Source of the DNA: Hirundichthys speculiger
Lineage: Eukaryota > Chordata > Actinopteri > Beloniformes > Exocoetidae
Direction: 5' to 3'
Assembly (NCBI GenBank): GCA_018398805.1
Contig: JAGFBZ010001254.1
Location: 806,001 to 870,000, forward strand
Length of the DNA: 64,000 bases
Shown one piece after another: positions 10,785 to 22,076 of this stretch; within the stretch, counting starts at the first letter, position 1; each line of letters opens with the position of its first letter. Under the pieces are notes generated by a model, which had not been told where the DNA came from, did no database searches, and worked only from the letters and a program-made list of their open reading frames with translations. The position numbers and the translations under genes were made by a program.

Positions 10785-13172
10785 GAGATCCCCCGCCCCC
10801 ACCTTCAGCTGCTTGACCCAGCCACTGATCCTCTATTTCTTGAATCACATAGACACAGTTTTCCTTTATGGTTCTTTCAGTGTAGTCTGACATAGGAGCT
10901 ATTTTGTGCACAGTGTTTACATAACTATTATAAATGGCAGCCATAAGTAGTGTGAGATGAAAGGAATCCATAAACGAACATGCACCAGCCTTTGCTGGTG
11001 TCACAGAGATGTGAAATCAGTTCAGTCCATGTTTCAAGGTATTGTATACATTGTAAGGTATGTATATATGATTTATATATTTTCAGCACAGGCTTCCTGT
11101 GTGACAGTGAGTGTGCCAGAATAAAGAGAAGGACCCCGAACAAATAATACATACATTGTGATCTGCCACAAATGATGTCACTTACAGATGATGTCACAAT
11201 CCTTAAGAATGACTGCATTTATGCTCTGATAATTTAATATAGCCTATCCCCCAAATCAAACTGTCATCTGCTGATGGACGTGCGTGCGTCACACATTCAT
11301 GCACAATTCATATAGTCCCTTCCACCTCTCCAAACACTCAGCAGGACTGCTGAGAGCAGGTCAGGGTTTCATGCTTTCTCAGCTGCTGTCTGGCGTCCTG
11401 CAGCTGTCAACACCTTCAGCGCCACACACACTGTATCCAGGGAAAAGAAAGAAGGCCCTTGAGCCGCTCTGGGGCCCACACGGCAGACATGCACGCGATA
11501 AACACACACCTACATATGTGCGCTCTGGATCAAATGTTTCTCCGTCACACCGTCAACTATAAAGATACACTTTTCTGCCTTGAACCTTCAGGGAAGATGG
11601 AACTTGGGGGGATGCAGATGGTGACCTGATATTGCAGACACTCGATCTCAGACGTCCGCCAGGCTAAAAATCCTCCTCTCCGAGGAATTTCCAGTGTAAT
11701 TACTCACACGCTCCAATGAGCAGCACAGTTAATAAACATTGATCCAGGGACGCGTTGTGCAAGAAACATGAAATCTGGGAAAATCTGCTGGCCTGTGGGG
11801 AAACACGCTTCACTCCTTCACTCACTGACCCCAGTGAAGTTAGCCTTAGATTGGACACTGAAGAGACGCTTACTTGGATCAATATCTTTGGAGACCAGGT
11901 GACTCCAAGCCGAATGTAGTACCACAAACGAAAAATGTGACAAACCTCTTTGTATCATTTGAGGACTTTTTTTTTTTCGATTTTCTATAAATATTTTTCA
12001 AAGAATTGTTGAATTGTCATTCTTTGTTTTTTGTATTTGCTTTCTGTAACTGCCAAACCGTGACCTATTGAGTCAAACCAAATGGTGTGTTCAATGTTCC
12101 TCAGAAGTTGAAACTTAACTGGAAATTACATCATACCCAAGTAGACTGCATTCCAGCTGCAAAGTCAGAAAAAAATAAACCATGGATGCTTCTACACTAT
12201 AAACTTATCCAAACATTGGGGGAGTCATTGCTACTGCTGGACATTGTTAGCATACTAATTCATTACAACTATGTAGACTATGCAGTAGGCTACTTAGCAC
12301 ATAGTCAACACATCAACTGATAAAAAGCATACTAGAGCCTACTATGTCTGACCTAATGTAAATGAAAAACTGTTAAACAATACAACTAGCTGAGTGTTTA
12401 CATTATTGATGTGTGCAGTAGCCATTTTGGATTCTGTAGTCATCTATTGCAGAAGGTTTTTTTTAATTTTTTATTCCAACCTCAAGGGGCGTTCCAGTTG
12501 ACACTTTTGAATTGGAACTTTGAAATTCCAACGTCTGACTTGTGTAAAAAAGGATCCATTATAACCCAAACTCTACTACAAGAGACAAATACTACACACC
12601 TTGCTTCATATTAAAGCAGTTTCTCAATTTTATATGATGTTTTTATGGAAAAAGTATATTTGTTAATTTTCATGGAGCTATGTTTTTCAGTATTCAGATC
12701 ATGTGAGCTAGTGGGAAAAAGAAAATATGGGTCTTGCTTGTCTGTTGCAGTACTAACAATTTGGTTCAGGTTTGGAATCAATCAGTACATTTAAGCATTT
12801 AACAAGAGTTTAAATGCATTTGAAACAGGTTTTTATTTCCGTTTCATAATGTTATTTTGGTGGCGACATCAGAAATGACCTCTGCATGTTAACACCTGCA
12901 TAGCTGAGCTTCGCCCTCTGACCCTCCAGACCAACCCGTAGTCAGTCTGTTGGTACAATTACCATAACACGCAAGCTCAACAAAACATGTTCTCTTTAAA
13001 ATATGACTATACCCTTTTAGGTTTTTACTTACAGCTCAGAAGTCAATATAGTGCTACGTTGTAAACGGTATCAATCAAATGGCTTCCGGACATGTGATTG
13101 ACTGGCTATCATAAATTATTATAAATCATTGCATTTATTTATACAATTTTACCTGATGTGGCACAAAGGAAT

Positions 13173-13179
13173 CCCCCCC

Positions 13180-13210
<31 letters not shown>

Positions 13211-13212
13211 AG
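13173..13212. repeat. poly-C run followed by (CA)n
   Basis: 24 consecutive C (13173-13196) run directly into a short CA repeat. Confidence 0.95.
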
Positions 13213-13269
13213 TTGTCATGGATATTAAATGTAACTATAGAGACCAAAATTGTTTTTTTAATCACAATG

Positions 13270-13480
13270 TAATTACGTTTATTTCTGATGCAAAGTTGGG
13301 CATTTTAACCTGGAGGTGAGTGGGGGTTTGCTCTGTTTTGGAGCCAGCCCCTAGTGGCCAGCTGGTGCTTGGTCCATAGAGGCTTTATCCAGCAGGCCTC
13401 CTTCTGGCTCAAAGCCTGGAGTTAGGCTTCAAAATGCACAAGCCAGTCCAAGGCCAATTTAAATGTTTTTAAAATTTGGT
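13270..13480 (+). repeat. interspersed repeat-like stretch, family not named
   Basis: The run 'gcaaagttgggcattttaac', then a short spacer, then 'ggagccagccc(c)tagtggccag' resembles a dispersed teleost repeat I remember from many loci. No terminal repeats or frames support a class. The call rests on recall of the string only. Confidence 0.35.
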
Positions 13481-14026
13481 TTAGTTTGATTTCTTTTGGC
13501 CTAAGATGTTTACATGAGTTTTCAAACTAAATCAGTAGAACTGATGCAATAAATAGATTTATTCTAATATGACGTAGGCCTAAATACACTGATGAGGTCA
13601 CCTGGTTTGTAAGTAACTGAAAAAAAGAAACTTCATTGAAAAGATAAATAAATAAATTGAGTTCATAAAACGTCATGTCTTGTTAGTATCTTGTGGCTTC
13701 AGAATTTGGTTTAGGTTTGGAGTTACGGGGTCAAAGAGTAAGCTTTAAAAAAAAAAAACTGCAAAAGTCATTGATCCCCCTGAATGCCATTTGAATATCC
13801 AATCTGACACTAACTTCACCCCGGTCCTTCATTTCTCAGGAAAACGATTGTTTCCCTCAAGGGTGTTGATGTGGAGCGCTTGTGGCACAATCGACCCACG
13901 TGACCGTCACGCGCCCCTAAAATTACATTTGAACCCATCTTATTTAGATAAAATGGACCAAATAAGCTGTGGAGTCAAATAAATCCCAATGGCCACACCA
14001 GGACACCGCACGCCTCTCGTCCCCTC

Positions 14027-14056
14027 ACTAATGATGCCTCAAACGGCATCATTAGT
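14027..14056. other. perfect 12-bp palindrome near the dact3 promoter
   Basis: ACTAATGATGCC, a six-base spacer (tcaaac) and GGCATCATTAGT form an exact inverted repeat about 0.9 kb downstream of dact3 exon 1. The half-site contains TGATGCC/TAATGA homeobox-like cores, so a dimeric factor site or a conserved enhancer is possible. No function is shown. Confidence 0.5.
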
Positions 14057-14995
14057 ATTCTGCTCCATATGCGCCTTTTGTTAGACCCCCGGCGGAGGAA
14101 TCCGAGGAAGGAGGTGTGAAGAGCTGGCGGCTGATTTAATTTCTCTTCCAGCCTTTTTAATAATGGCTTCCTGTCATGGCAGTGTTGGGACAAGGAGAGA
14201 AAACTGCAAGACGCACCAAAAAACTTCAGCAACGCAACCGAACGCAAACAAATACAGGCTGCAGACGACGCCATCTCCACATAAATGCCCGTTCACTTGG
14301 TGCGCAAAATTTCCTGTGGGAGACGCTGTTTGCAGTTACTGAAAGTTTCATTCTCCTTGATTAATCCAGTTTTTAATTACAGACTTCATTGTGACACCGC
14401 TGCGTATCAGTGAGGCATGGTAACTGCGCTTCACACCAGAAAAAAAACAACAACACCAAAACATCTGTTATGTGGTCATGACACTGAAATGCCTGCTGCA
14501 ACAGTAACACACAAGACGCATATTTCAGCCTTTCTCGATGCGCGCAAAGCACAAATGAGAGCTTGTCAGGAGAAAAAAATGTACCAAAAGTCTAAGACGG
14601 GGGAACAATGGGCCATTAAACAGTCTGTCTGTGCCACAAGCGGCGGCTGCTCCTCCCCCTGATTTCATTATCCACAGGCACAAATCTCAAGCCAAAGCAT
14701 GACACCCTTTTCATATAGAGAGCCTATTAATCAAGTTGAGTAACTTTTCTTTTCAGATGAAGGTCACCTCAACACAAAGGGCGCAGCCCAAACCAGGAGT
14801 CCATCCAACGGTCAAGCAGATTACAATGAGCCAAACGCGGCAGGCTATTAGATATTTAAAAGTATGGAGGACGATGGTACATGACAGGGGTGAAGAGGGG
14901 CGAGGCGATACGGTCCAAAATGAGAAGAGCAGCTGGAATCCAAACGTGCAGTAAAAAAAAAAAAAAAAAAAAAAGTCTCAGTGCAAACTTCTTAC

Positions 14996-15226
14996 CAGCT
15001 GACGCCTCAGCGTTAAGTTTTGTTGACCCCAGCCGCCGAGGCTCCCCAGCTCTCCACTGGAGCCGTCCTGGGGCAGGGGGTCCCCCAGAGCCAGCGCCCC
15101 CAGCACCAGACACTCCTGTCTCTGCCGGCGGAGCTCCAGCTCGCAAAGCCCGGCCAGAGTCGCCTCCAGGCGCTCCTTGGTCCGACTGCGCTCCACGGTC
15201 GCAGGGAAAGAGAAGGCACGCTGCAT
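14996..15226 (-). CDS. dact3: dact3 exon 1: start codon and N-terminal region
   Basis: This exon encodes residues 1-77. The chosen ATG (15226-15224, G at -3) gives [20 protein letters not shown], matching the DACT3 N-terminus (MxRAFSFP..xER), then [18 protein letters not shown], the conserved Dact segment before the coiled coil. It ends TLRRQL in phase 0 at donor gtaagaag. An in-frame upstream ATG at 15256 ([10 protein letters not shown]) exists but has no family match and lies at or above the predicted transcription start, so I prefer the internal ATG. The exon is GC- and CpG-rich, and the antisense frame open over it is a by-product. Confidence 0.93.
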
Positions 15227-15244
15227 CCCCGCCCAAAATCCCGG

Positions 15245-15545
15245 GATAAAGTGCAATAAAAAGGATAATTATTTCCTTTATATCGTATTATCTGCTGTCC
15301 AGCTGGCACAGATTTACGAGGGCAGGTCGCAGGCTATAAAGGGCCACGCTCCATCCCACTCCTTGCGACAGTACGGTTGCCTTGGAGCAGCATGGTTTCC
15401 CCCGACCCTCTCCGCGCTGCACACTTTCTGGTTCGCAGCTGTCAAATGTAGCCACGGAGCTCCGCCCACTGCCAGCGACCACGGGGAGAAAAGTGGAGAG
15501 TCACCCTCTGCTTTTTAAGTTCAGCCTCAGCCATCATTGGTTGGG
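15245..15545 (-). promoter_or_regulatory. dact3: dact3 core promoter (TATA and CCAAT)
   Basis: On the minus strand a TATAAA (15282-15277) lies about 50 bp upstream of the start codon, predicting a transcription start near 15250 and a 5' UTR of only about 25 nt. An inverted CCAAT (attgg, 15536-15540) sits about 290 bp upstream of the predicted start. The block from about 15000 to 15480 is CpG-rich compared with its surroundings. The start site is a prediction only. Confidence 0.5.
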
Positions 15546-16299
15546 TGCTGTGCGTAAAAGCGTCCCATCCCCCTTGACTGAATACAGTGACGCGTCGACC
15601 TCACCCATCCTGACCCGGGGCTGACGGACCTCTCCAGAGGGACGGTTATTTCTGGGAGCGGACAGGGCTTTGAAGCATCTAGTCACCACGTAGCAACAGA
15701 AGGAGAGCCAGAAATATGGATGAAAACAGCTATAAAAGTGCGCAGCACTGATTCAACTGTGGCGTTATGGACGCTGCTATAAAACCAGTTGGCATGGATC
15801 AGCATCAACTATTTATCCTTAGTTTATGGAAAATAAACTCGTTATTTTGTGAATCCTTCTTCCCTACTTGTTGTCCATTTCTGCAAGAAATGAGGAAAAG
15901 TCTTCCCAGCTCATTATTATTTTTGTGCACATTTCTGTCCCCAAACCACATGAACTGAATGTTGCTTGAGCTCAGTCCTTCTCAGGTCATATTTGTGGGA
16001 TGATGGAAGATGCAGAAGAAACGTGCATATTACATCACACTGGGAAAAGTTACCAGTCTGCTTCTCTATTCTGGAGGAAAAGAAAAAAGAATTGCAGTTA
16101 ACCACAAAAAGTGAAAACTTTAAAATCTGTCTTTCAAGTATATACTTAATTACACAGAACTGAGGCAAATGATACTTTTCTATGTGTATGTGTGTGTGCA
16201 AAAACATAAAAAAAATCATTTGATTATACTGGGATTATTTACATCAGGCAAATACAACCTTAGATGAACAACAACATAGAATTTTTTCAGTGTGACATT

Positions 16300-16615
16300 A
16301 TCTATCCATCCATTAACTTCTGCCAACTTCTATCCAAATTTAGGTGATGGCGGCAGCTTCCTCGAGCTCTTGCAGGATGACACCGAGGCATTTGCCAGGC
16401 CAGCCAGGAGATATATCCTCTCCAGAGTGTCCCGGGTCTCTCTTGTGGTCTTCTACCAGTTGGAGATGGAGGAAGCACCTCCAGCACCTCAGTTCACTCC
16501 TCTCAATGTGAAAGAGCAGCAACTTCCCTCTGAATCTCCCCCAAATGACTGAACTTCTCACCCCATCTCTCAGGAAGAGTCCAGGCACCCTGCACAGGAA
16601 ACTCATTTCAGCCGA
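16300..16615 (+). repeat. dispersed retroelement-type fragment common in teleosts
   Basis: After a tatccatccatt lead, the sequence runs gatgacaccgaggcatttgc, then ccaggccagc, agtgtcccgggtct, accagttggagatgg, and ends near gactgaacttctcaccccatctct and aggaaactcatttcagccg. These blocks, in this order, recur in many fish genomes as a non-LTR-retroelement-associated repeat. The open frame over it (16292-16552) is a by-product. The family name is left open. Confidence 0.6.
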
Positions 16616-18879
16616 GTTAGAGTTGATAAAGAGTTATAAAACCAGTTTCAAACAATCTGAAGCCTCGCATATTTACAGCATTAAAGACAATTTACAAGTG
16701 GAAAGCATTCAGAACATTTGCCAGTCTTCCCAGTAGTGAACATCTGAGCAAATCTACCCCAAGATCAGACTGCACAGTCGTTGGAGAGAAAAAAAAAAAA
16801 AAAAAAAGATCTGCATCTCCTGACCCTACAGGCCTAACTGAGAATGTTAAACATTAAAGTCCACCATAACACAATTAGAAGAAGACTGAACAAGTACGGT
16901 TTGTTTGGAGGGGCAGTCAGGAGAAAGACTCCTCTGTCAAAAAAGAACATGAAAGTAACACAGAGGTTTGCAAAAGCACGTTTGAATAAATCACAAGACT
17001 TCTGGAAGTTGTGGTGAGAAGCCCTCTGGTCTCATCTGTATGTGGGAGTCTTGTGTGTCTGCTGTGGAGGGACATTAAGAGAGGTGTACAAACGAATATC
17101 CATAAACCTAAATGAACGGAAACAATGTAGCAAAGAGAAGTGTGGTCAAAAGATTCCTCCACAATGACGTAAGAGACCCATAAAGTCATACAGAAAACGA
17201 CTTGCTTCAAGTTACTTGGTGCTGAGTACAAATAAAATAATTATTGTAGGGGACTTTAACACATGTAGATTTTCATCAGGCGTTATGAGAGAACGCTGTA
17301 ACAAAGTTTAAAGACACAGTTCCATTCTTGTTTCCTTCCTTGCAGTGTCCCAGTTTAATGGAAGACAACTTTACCCCCAGACAGGTTCATTCCTTTCTTG
17401 ACAGTATGGCCCAAACGCACACTGCTCTGGACAACGCTGCCTCTCTGAGAAGAAGGTATCAGTCAGAGGAGGCCGGCTCCGCCGTTTCATTCAGAGCATA
17501 AACAGACTTCCAGGAAGTTCAAATGGAATTCCACTAAGTTGGACGAATGTTAGGATAACCCTTTAATGTACAAGGGAGCTCTTCACAAAGCTAGAACTGC
17601 TCATTATTTTCGGGGAACATTTGTAACACCAGCCTCACTCCTGCCTTTTATACAGCAGTTCTGGAGGAGGAGGCCGTTGAACCTGGTTTGTATTTAGATT
17701 GTCTCTGTCCTCTTGAACTTTGAGATGACAGCAATAATAGCTTCATCTAAACCATCAACGCATCTCTTAGACGAAGAGGTTTCAAAGAGGTTTTAAGCAT
17801 TATTTCTGTGTGGTATGTTCGAAGTCTGTCGGTTTGCCCGATGGTGATTTTTACATTTTAGACTCCCCTTTAAACCCTCTCAAGTAGGCGCTTAACTGGA
17901 AGAGCCAACAGAGGAGGAATCTGACTAAAACACAATATATTTACACAAAACACAAACCGCACAAAGTAGTACATGGAGAACAAATATTTACACAAATATA
18001 CACACTCACCACTGTAAATAATTCCATAACACATACAGCATTATGAGCCAGCATCCTTTTCTATCCCTCCACCCCTCCTCTTTACAGCTTCTAACCACGT
18101 AATTTATACCTGCCCCCCCCCTGCCAGGGAGACAACCAGGAAGTGGTGGTGAGCACTACTCTGACATGCTGAGCGTACACTGGTGTCACATTCCTTCAGA
18201 TTATAAAACATGTTGAAACAATGCCACAAACACTAGTTAAAATCCGTGAACAGTACTAATTAAAGTTTCCTTTTCCACACAGGCAGGATGGTCAGTCCCT
18301 CTCTGCAAACCAGCACCATCACATTGTCAAGCATGTCTACACACCCCAGTAAAGAACAAACTACTACATTTGTGTGTGAATTTAAGTGACAATGTTCTTC
18401 AGCAATCAATCGCAGCTTTCTTAAACTGTTGAAGACAATGTAATGGAACTACTGGTTCTTTATTAGGCAATCTATCTTTATTGACAGACTGCATGCCCCG
18501 GGCTTTTAAGGTCATTGTAATTAAACCTCTACTTTAAAAAAATAGTCTTAATCCAGGAGTGCTAGTTTATCATGGAAATCAATCAAATCAACCTAAAGTT
18601 CTTGAAAGTCTGAGGAAGGAAGACATATTGACAAATGAACTCTTTAAATGTATTTACTTCCAATGATGCCAAGCCTTGTGTTTCCAGTGAGGGGGATGCT
18701 GCTGCACACCATCACACCCCTCCCACCAGAAGGTGTTATTCTATCAGTGCAGATGTTCAACACTAGCAGAGAAGATTTGACAAGTCTTTCATGGGTGCAA
18801 CCCACACACTCAGCTCTGCTGGCACCTTCCCACAAATGCAATGTTCCTTACAAATGTGGCACCATTTAAAAGGGAAATA

Positions 18880-19690
18880 AACAGGCTTTCCAACAGTATA
18901 AGATTTATTACCAAGAAGCATCGTTACAACAAAGAAACCATCAACCAAACACAAATATCCTTAGATTTTGTGTTTATTTCTCCAATTTTAGCTTCACTTC
19001 ATTGGCTTCCTGTTAAAACTGGGAAAGAATTTAAAATTCTTCTTCTGTCTAGAAATGAGAATTATTTCCCCTCAAGGGCTTTATTCTTTCTTAGGTTAAA
19101 GAAATCATAGTTCCTTCCTATCCCAACGGAGCATTTTGCTCTCAGGCTGCAGGCGCTTTCTAGAGTTTCTAGAGTAGAATGGGAGGTAGGGCTAACAGGC
19201 TCCTCTCTACCCTCTCTATCTTTCTACATCCTCTTTACCTTTGAGATTATGCACAAAACCTTCCTTTTTGATAAAGTTTATATTTAGGGCTGGCTCAGGT
19301 ACCCTGAATCATCCCTTTAGTTATGCTGCTAAAGGCCTGGACTGCAGGGAGACCTCTTATGATGCACTGGGCTCTTTCGTCCATCTGTTTTCTTTACTCT
19401 TCATGTATGTGTACGTCATCATCATTGCAGTTACCACTGTCCTCTTTCGTGTCTCACAGGCATATATTCCCAGACTGGTTGAGGCAGATTGCTGCCCTGC
19501 CTGAGTCTGGTTTTGCCAGAGTGCCCTCCCTTTTTTTTTAAGCTCTTTTAACAAGGGTTTTTCCTCTCCTCCATTGTGCCTTGTGGTTGCTTGAGATGGG
19601 ATTGCATATAAGAGAAGGTTCAGTGCAGTCTGTTGGGCTCCTGAGCTTGGCTGTTTTTAATGAATTGGCAATATACAAACTTTCAAACTT
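18880..19690 (+). mobile_element. 5'-truncated LINE fragment (L2/Rex1-like), reverse transcriptase C-terminal end plus 3' region
   Basis: At about 18976-19050 the plus strand encodes ILASLHWLPVKTGKEFKILL, the SLHWLPV-x-FKILL signature found near the C-terminus of L2/Rex-type reverse transcriptases. Downstream comes the 3' region recognisable from agggctggctcaggtaccc, ctgctaaaggcctggactgc and atgatgcactggg, and at the end gagcttggctgttttt. There are stops and indels, so it is dead. Clade assignment is from memory of the motif. Confidence 0.65.
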
Positions 19691-21797
19691 GGGCTCCTTT
19701 AAAATATAATTGGATTACATGAATTAAAATGACAGAGGTTGAATTGTAATATAATCAGAGTGAAATAGATTTTCTTGCATTGTACAGCAATGGACTTGTC
19801 CTCTGTGTAAAGTACCTTAAAGGGCTGAAGTGCTACGGAGGATGATCTACAAGCTATTGAATCAGAGGTCATAGGAAGTCTCAGGTCATAGGAATAGTAT
19901 CGCTCACTTTTTTTTTCAGTTTTATTTTCTTCAAGAAATAATGGAACTGTGAAAAAAGATGAACAATAGTTAAAAGGACAGTGAACTTTTGCACATACAG
20001 AAACCGCGTGGGGTGCTGTCAAGGAACAGGTTTTATTTGGACCACTGGAGGTTAAACATGGACTGGAAATCAACTTTCAAACCTTCTGCCTCTGTCCAGG
20101 AGACACTTTTGCCATACAGTAGTGTGGGAAGACTTTAACAGCAGTCAGTAAGGCCTTCATATCCACTGATATTCATTAAGGACATTATACCATCCTGTTA
20201 ATCGAAGTCCAATGCTCCTTTAGACAGCTTAAAGGCTCCAGAATGACCAAATGATGATCGTTCTCTCTTCGTAATCTATTTAAAACTTGTGAGTGCTTCT
20301 CAAATATGAATTAATGAGGGAAGACAGCACTGCACATCTCTTTAAACGCCATCTGACAAGCTTTGCTTGCTCCTTGGATGACCGATGACAGGCCCACTGT
20401 GGTGGGCTACACCAGCAAGCAAATAGCTTTGTGCCAATCATTTGTAATAGTAAGAAATAAGCAAAGGCATCTGGAAGAGTATTTTTGTAGTTGTTGGAAT
20501 CACAGTGAAGTGGACAAAAATCTGGAGAAAGGTGTTAGTAAAGATCTTTATTTTTTTATTGGCCCTTATTTTGTGTGTTTGGACAAAGGCAGCTGTTGTA
20601 GGGCTAATGCCAGCATCCTCAACAGTCACCGGATCGATTTTGATGGCATTTAATGGGTAATTTATGGAAAAGTAATTAAGATACAACAACAGAGGTCTAA
20701 AGAAGAAGCTGAAGAAGTTTTTGAAAAGCTACTTCAGCTCCCAAACGAACAATGCTGTCAGTACATGACATGAACTATTGTTAGATTTCATTCGAAAAGT
20801 GCAGTATGATGAATATTTCACGTTGCATGTCTTCCATTACCACTCACTTATACAGAGGTTATATACTTCTGCTCTTAAAGAAACAACCATATATCCTGTT
20901 GGGAATGTATTTGTGATCCCCCAAGTGTTTTCTTTCCTGCAGATGTGACATAAATAAGTAATCATTCAAAAACAACAGCACGATTTGTTGAAGTCTTTTC
21001 TTTATTCATACTTTCAGTCTCTACTTCACATGAACCAGAAAGCCACCAGTCTCTATGAGGCAAAGTCATCAGCAAGTCAGAACCTACGCGCAGCGCAGGT
21101 TGGATTCTTTATCAGTTTGTGTGTGTGTGTGTGTGTGCAGATACACACGCAACAAAAACTTCCTGTATATTCAATTTGTGTATAAACTTCACTAAAAGTC
21201 TAAAGAGTAAAACATTTTCCTTCAAAAAAAAAAGAAAAAAAAAAAAAGATTTATTTTTTTGAATGGAACGACACCAGTCCAAGTTTTCTCAAGACTCACT
21301 CCGAGAGGAGCAGTGGAGTTTGATCAGTGGTTGTTTTCACGAGGTCGTGAGTGATGCTATTGTGTGTTGTACAAAGCTGATAGTGAGCGCTGTGCTGCAC
21401 GGCTGGCACTGCGACGTGTGAGGCGGAGCCAGCAGGCGCACACAATCCCTTAGTTGTGAGTGATAAGTCCAAAACCCTCGGGTTGCCTTGGTTCCACAGA
21501 TGAGCAGCGAGAGCAACTATAATACCATTGGTGTGACACAGGTTAACTGTGTGAGAGCACGCTAGGAAGGAAAGAAGGGAAACAGATGAGAGACAAAAAA
21601 CAAAACCAAAACAGGAGATTGTAGATTAGAGAAACATGGAGGTTGTGGAGACCTAACTCTCAGAGCTGTGGAGATGTGAGTGACAGTCAGGAAGAGTCAA
21701 GTCAATGTCAGTGAGACTGTCTCAGTCAGGCGTTTTATCATAAAACATCTGAGGAGCAGACATGGTAACATCTGAGAGTGTATACACAAACATGTAA

Positions 21798-21823
21798 GGG
21801 GGGGGGGGGGGGGGGGGGGGGGG
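21798..21823. repeat. poly-G run (26 bases)
   Basis: An uninterrupted G run, within the presumed gramd1b 3' UTR (poly-C in the transcript). It is also a likely site of assembly length error. Confidence 0.95.
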
Positions 21824-22047
21824 TTAACTACAGTTAAAAAATAAACTCTTAAAGCCTTTCAGTCATATTTTCAAACATGACATCCCTGCACAATCTTAGA
21901 CGTGAAGCAAAGCTTCAGTACAATCTGTCAGCGTCACCTCGGTGAAGAAAGTGATGCCTGCAAAGCATTTCTAACTGTTCACATTCATGTCTTCAGGTTT
22001 TTGCATACCATCAATTACTGTGTGCCCTCCTCCAATGTGATACCCAG

Positions 22048-22076
22048 ACACACACACACACACACACACACACACC
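22048..22076. repeat. (AC)n microsatellite
   Basis: An uninterrupted dinucleotide run within the presumed gramd1b 3' UTR. Confidence 0.95.

Larger units (their letters stand above)
6165..14995 (-). other. dact3: dact3 intron 1 (8.8 kb)
   Basis: A large first intron from donor gtaagaag (14995 downward) to acceptor ttgcatttcag (6165 upward). No coding exon is seen inside. It contains a decayed Tc1-like relic (about 8770-9540), a hAT-like element with target duplication (9559-10380), a CA repeat (10749-10784), a poly-C/CA tract (13173-13212), a repeat-like stretch (13270-13480), a palindrome close to exon 1 (14027-14056) and a 22-base poly-A run (14953-14974) just inside the donor. The rest (6.2-8.7, 10.4-13.1 and 14.1-14.9 kb) holds nothing I can name. 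Confidence 0.75.
15546..20984. other. spacer between dact3 promoter and gramd1b 3' end
   Basis: No gene is recognised. It contains two retroelement fragments (16300-16615 and 18880-19690, separate entries), a poly-A tract (about 16790-16807) and a CT/GT-poor unique remainder. Unannotated promoter elements of dact3 or distal 3' UTR of gramd1b may extend into it. The stretch 16.8-18.6 kb shows no repeat or frame I can name. Confidence 0.5.

Noticed and set aside
15254..15256. Upstream in-frame ATG of dact3 ([10 protein letters not shown])
   Set aside because: No similarity to the DACT3 N-terminus and too close to or above the predicted transcription start.
14856..15309. Several long frames on both strands over dact3 exon 1
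   Set aside because: Shadows of the CpG-rich exon; only the minus frame from 15226 matches Dact proteins.
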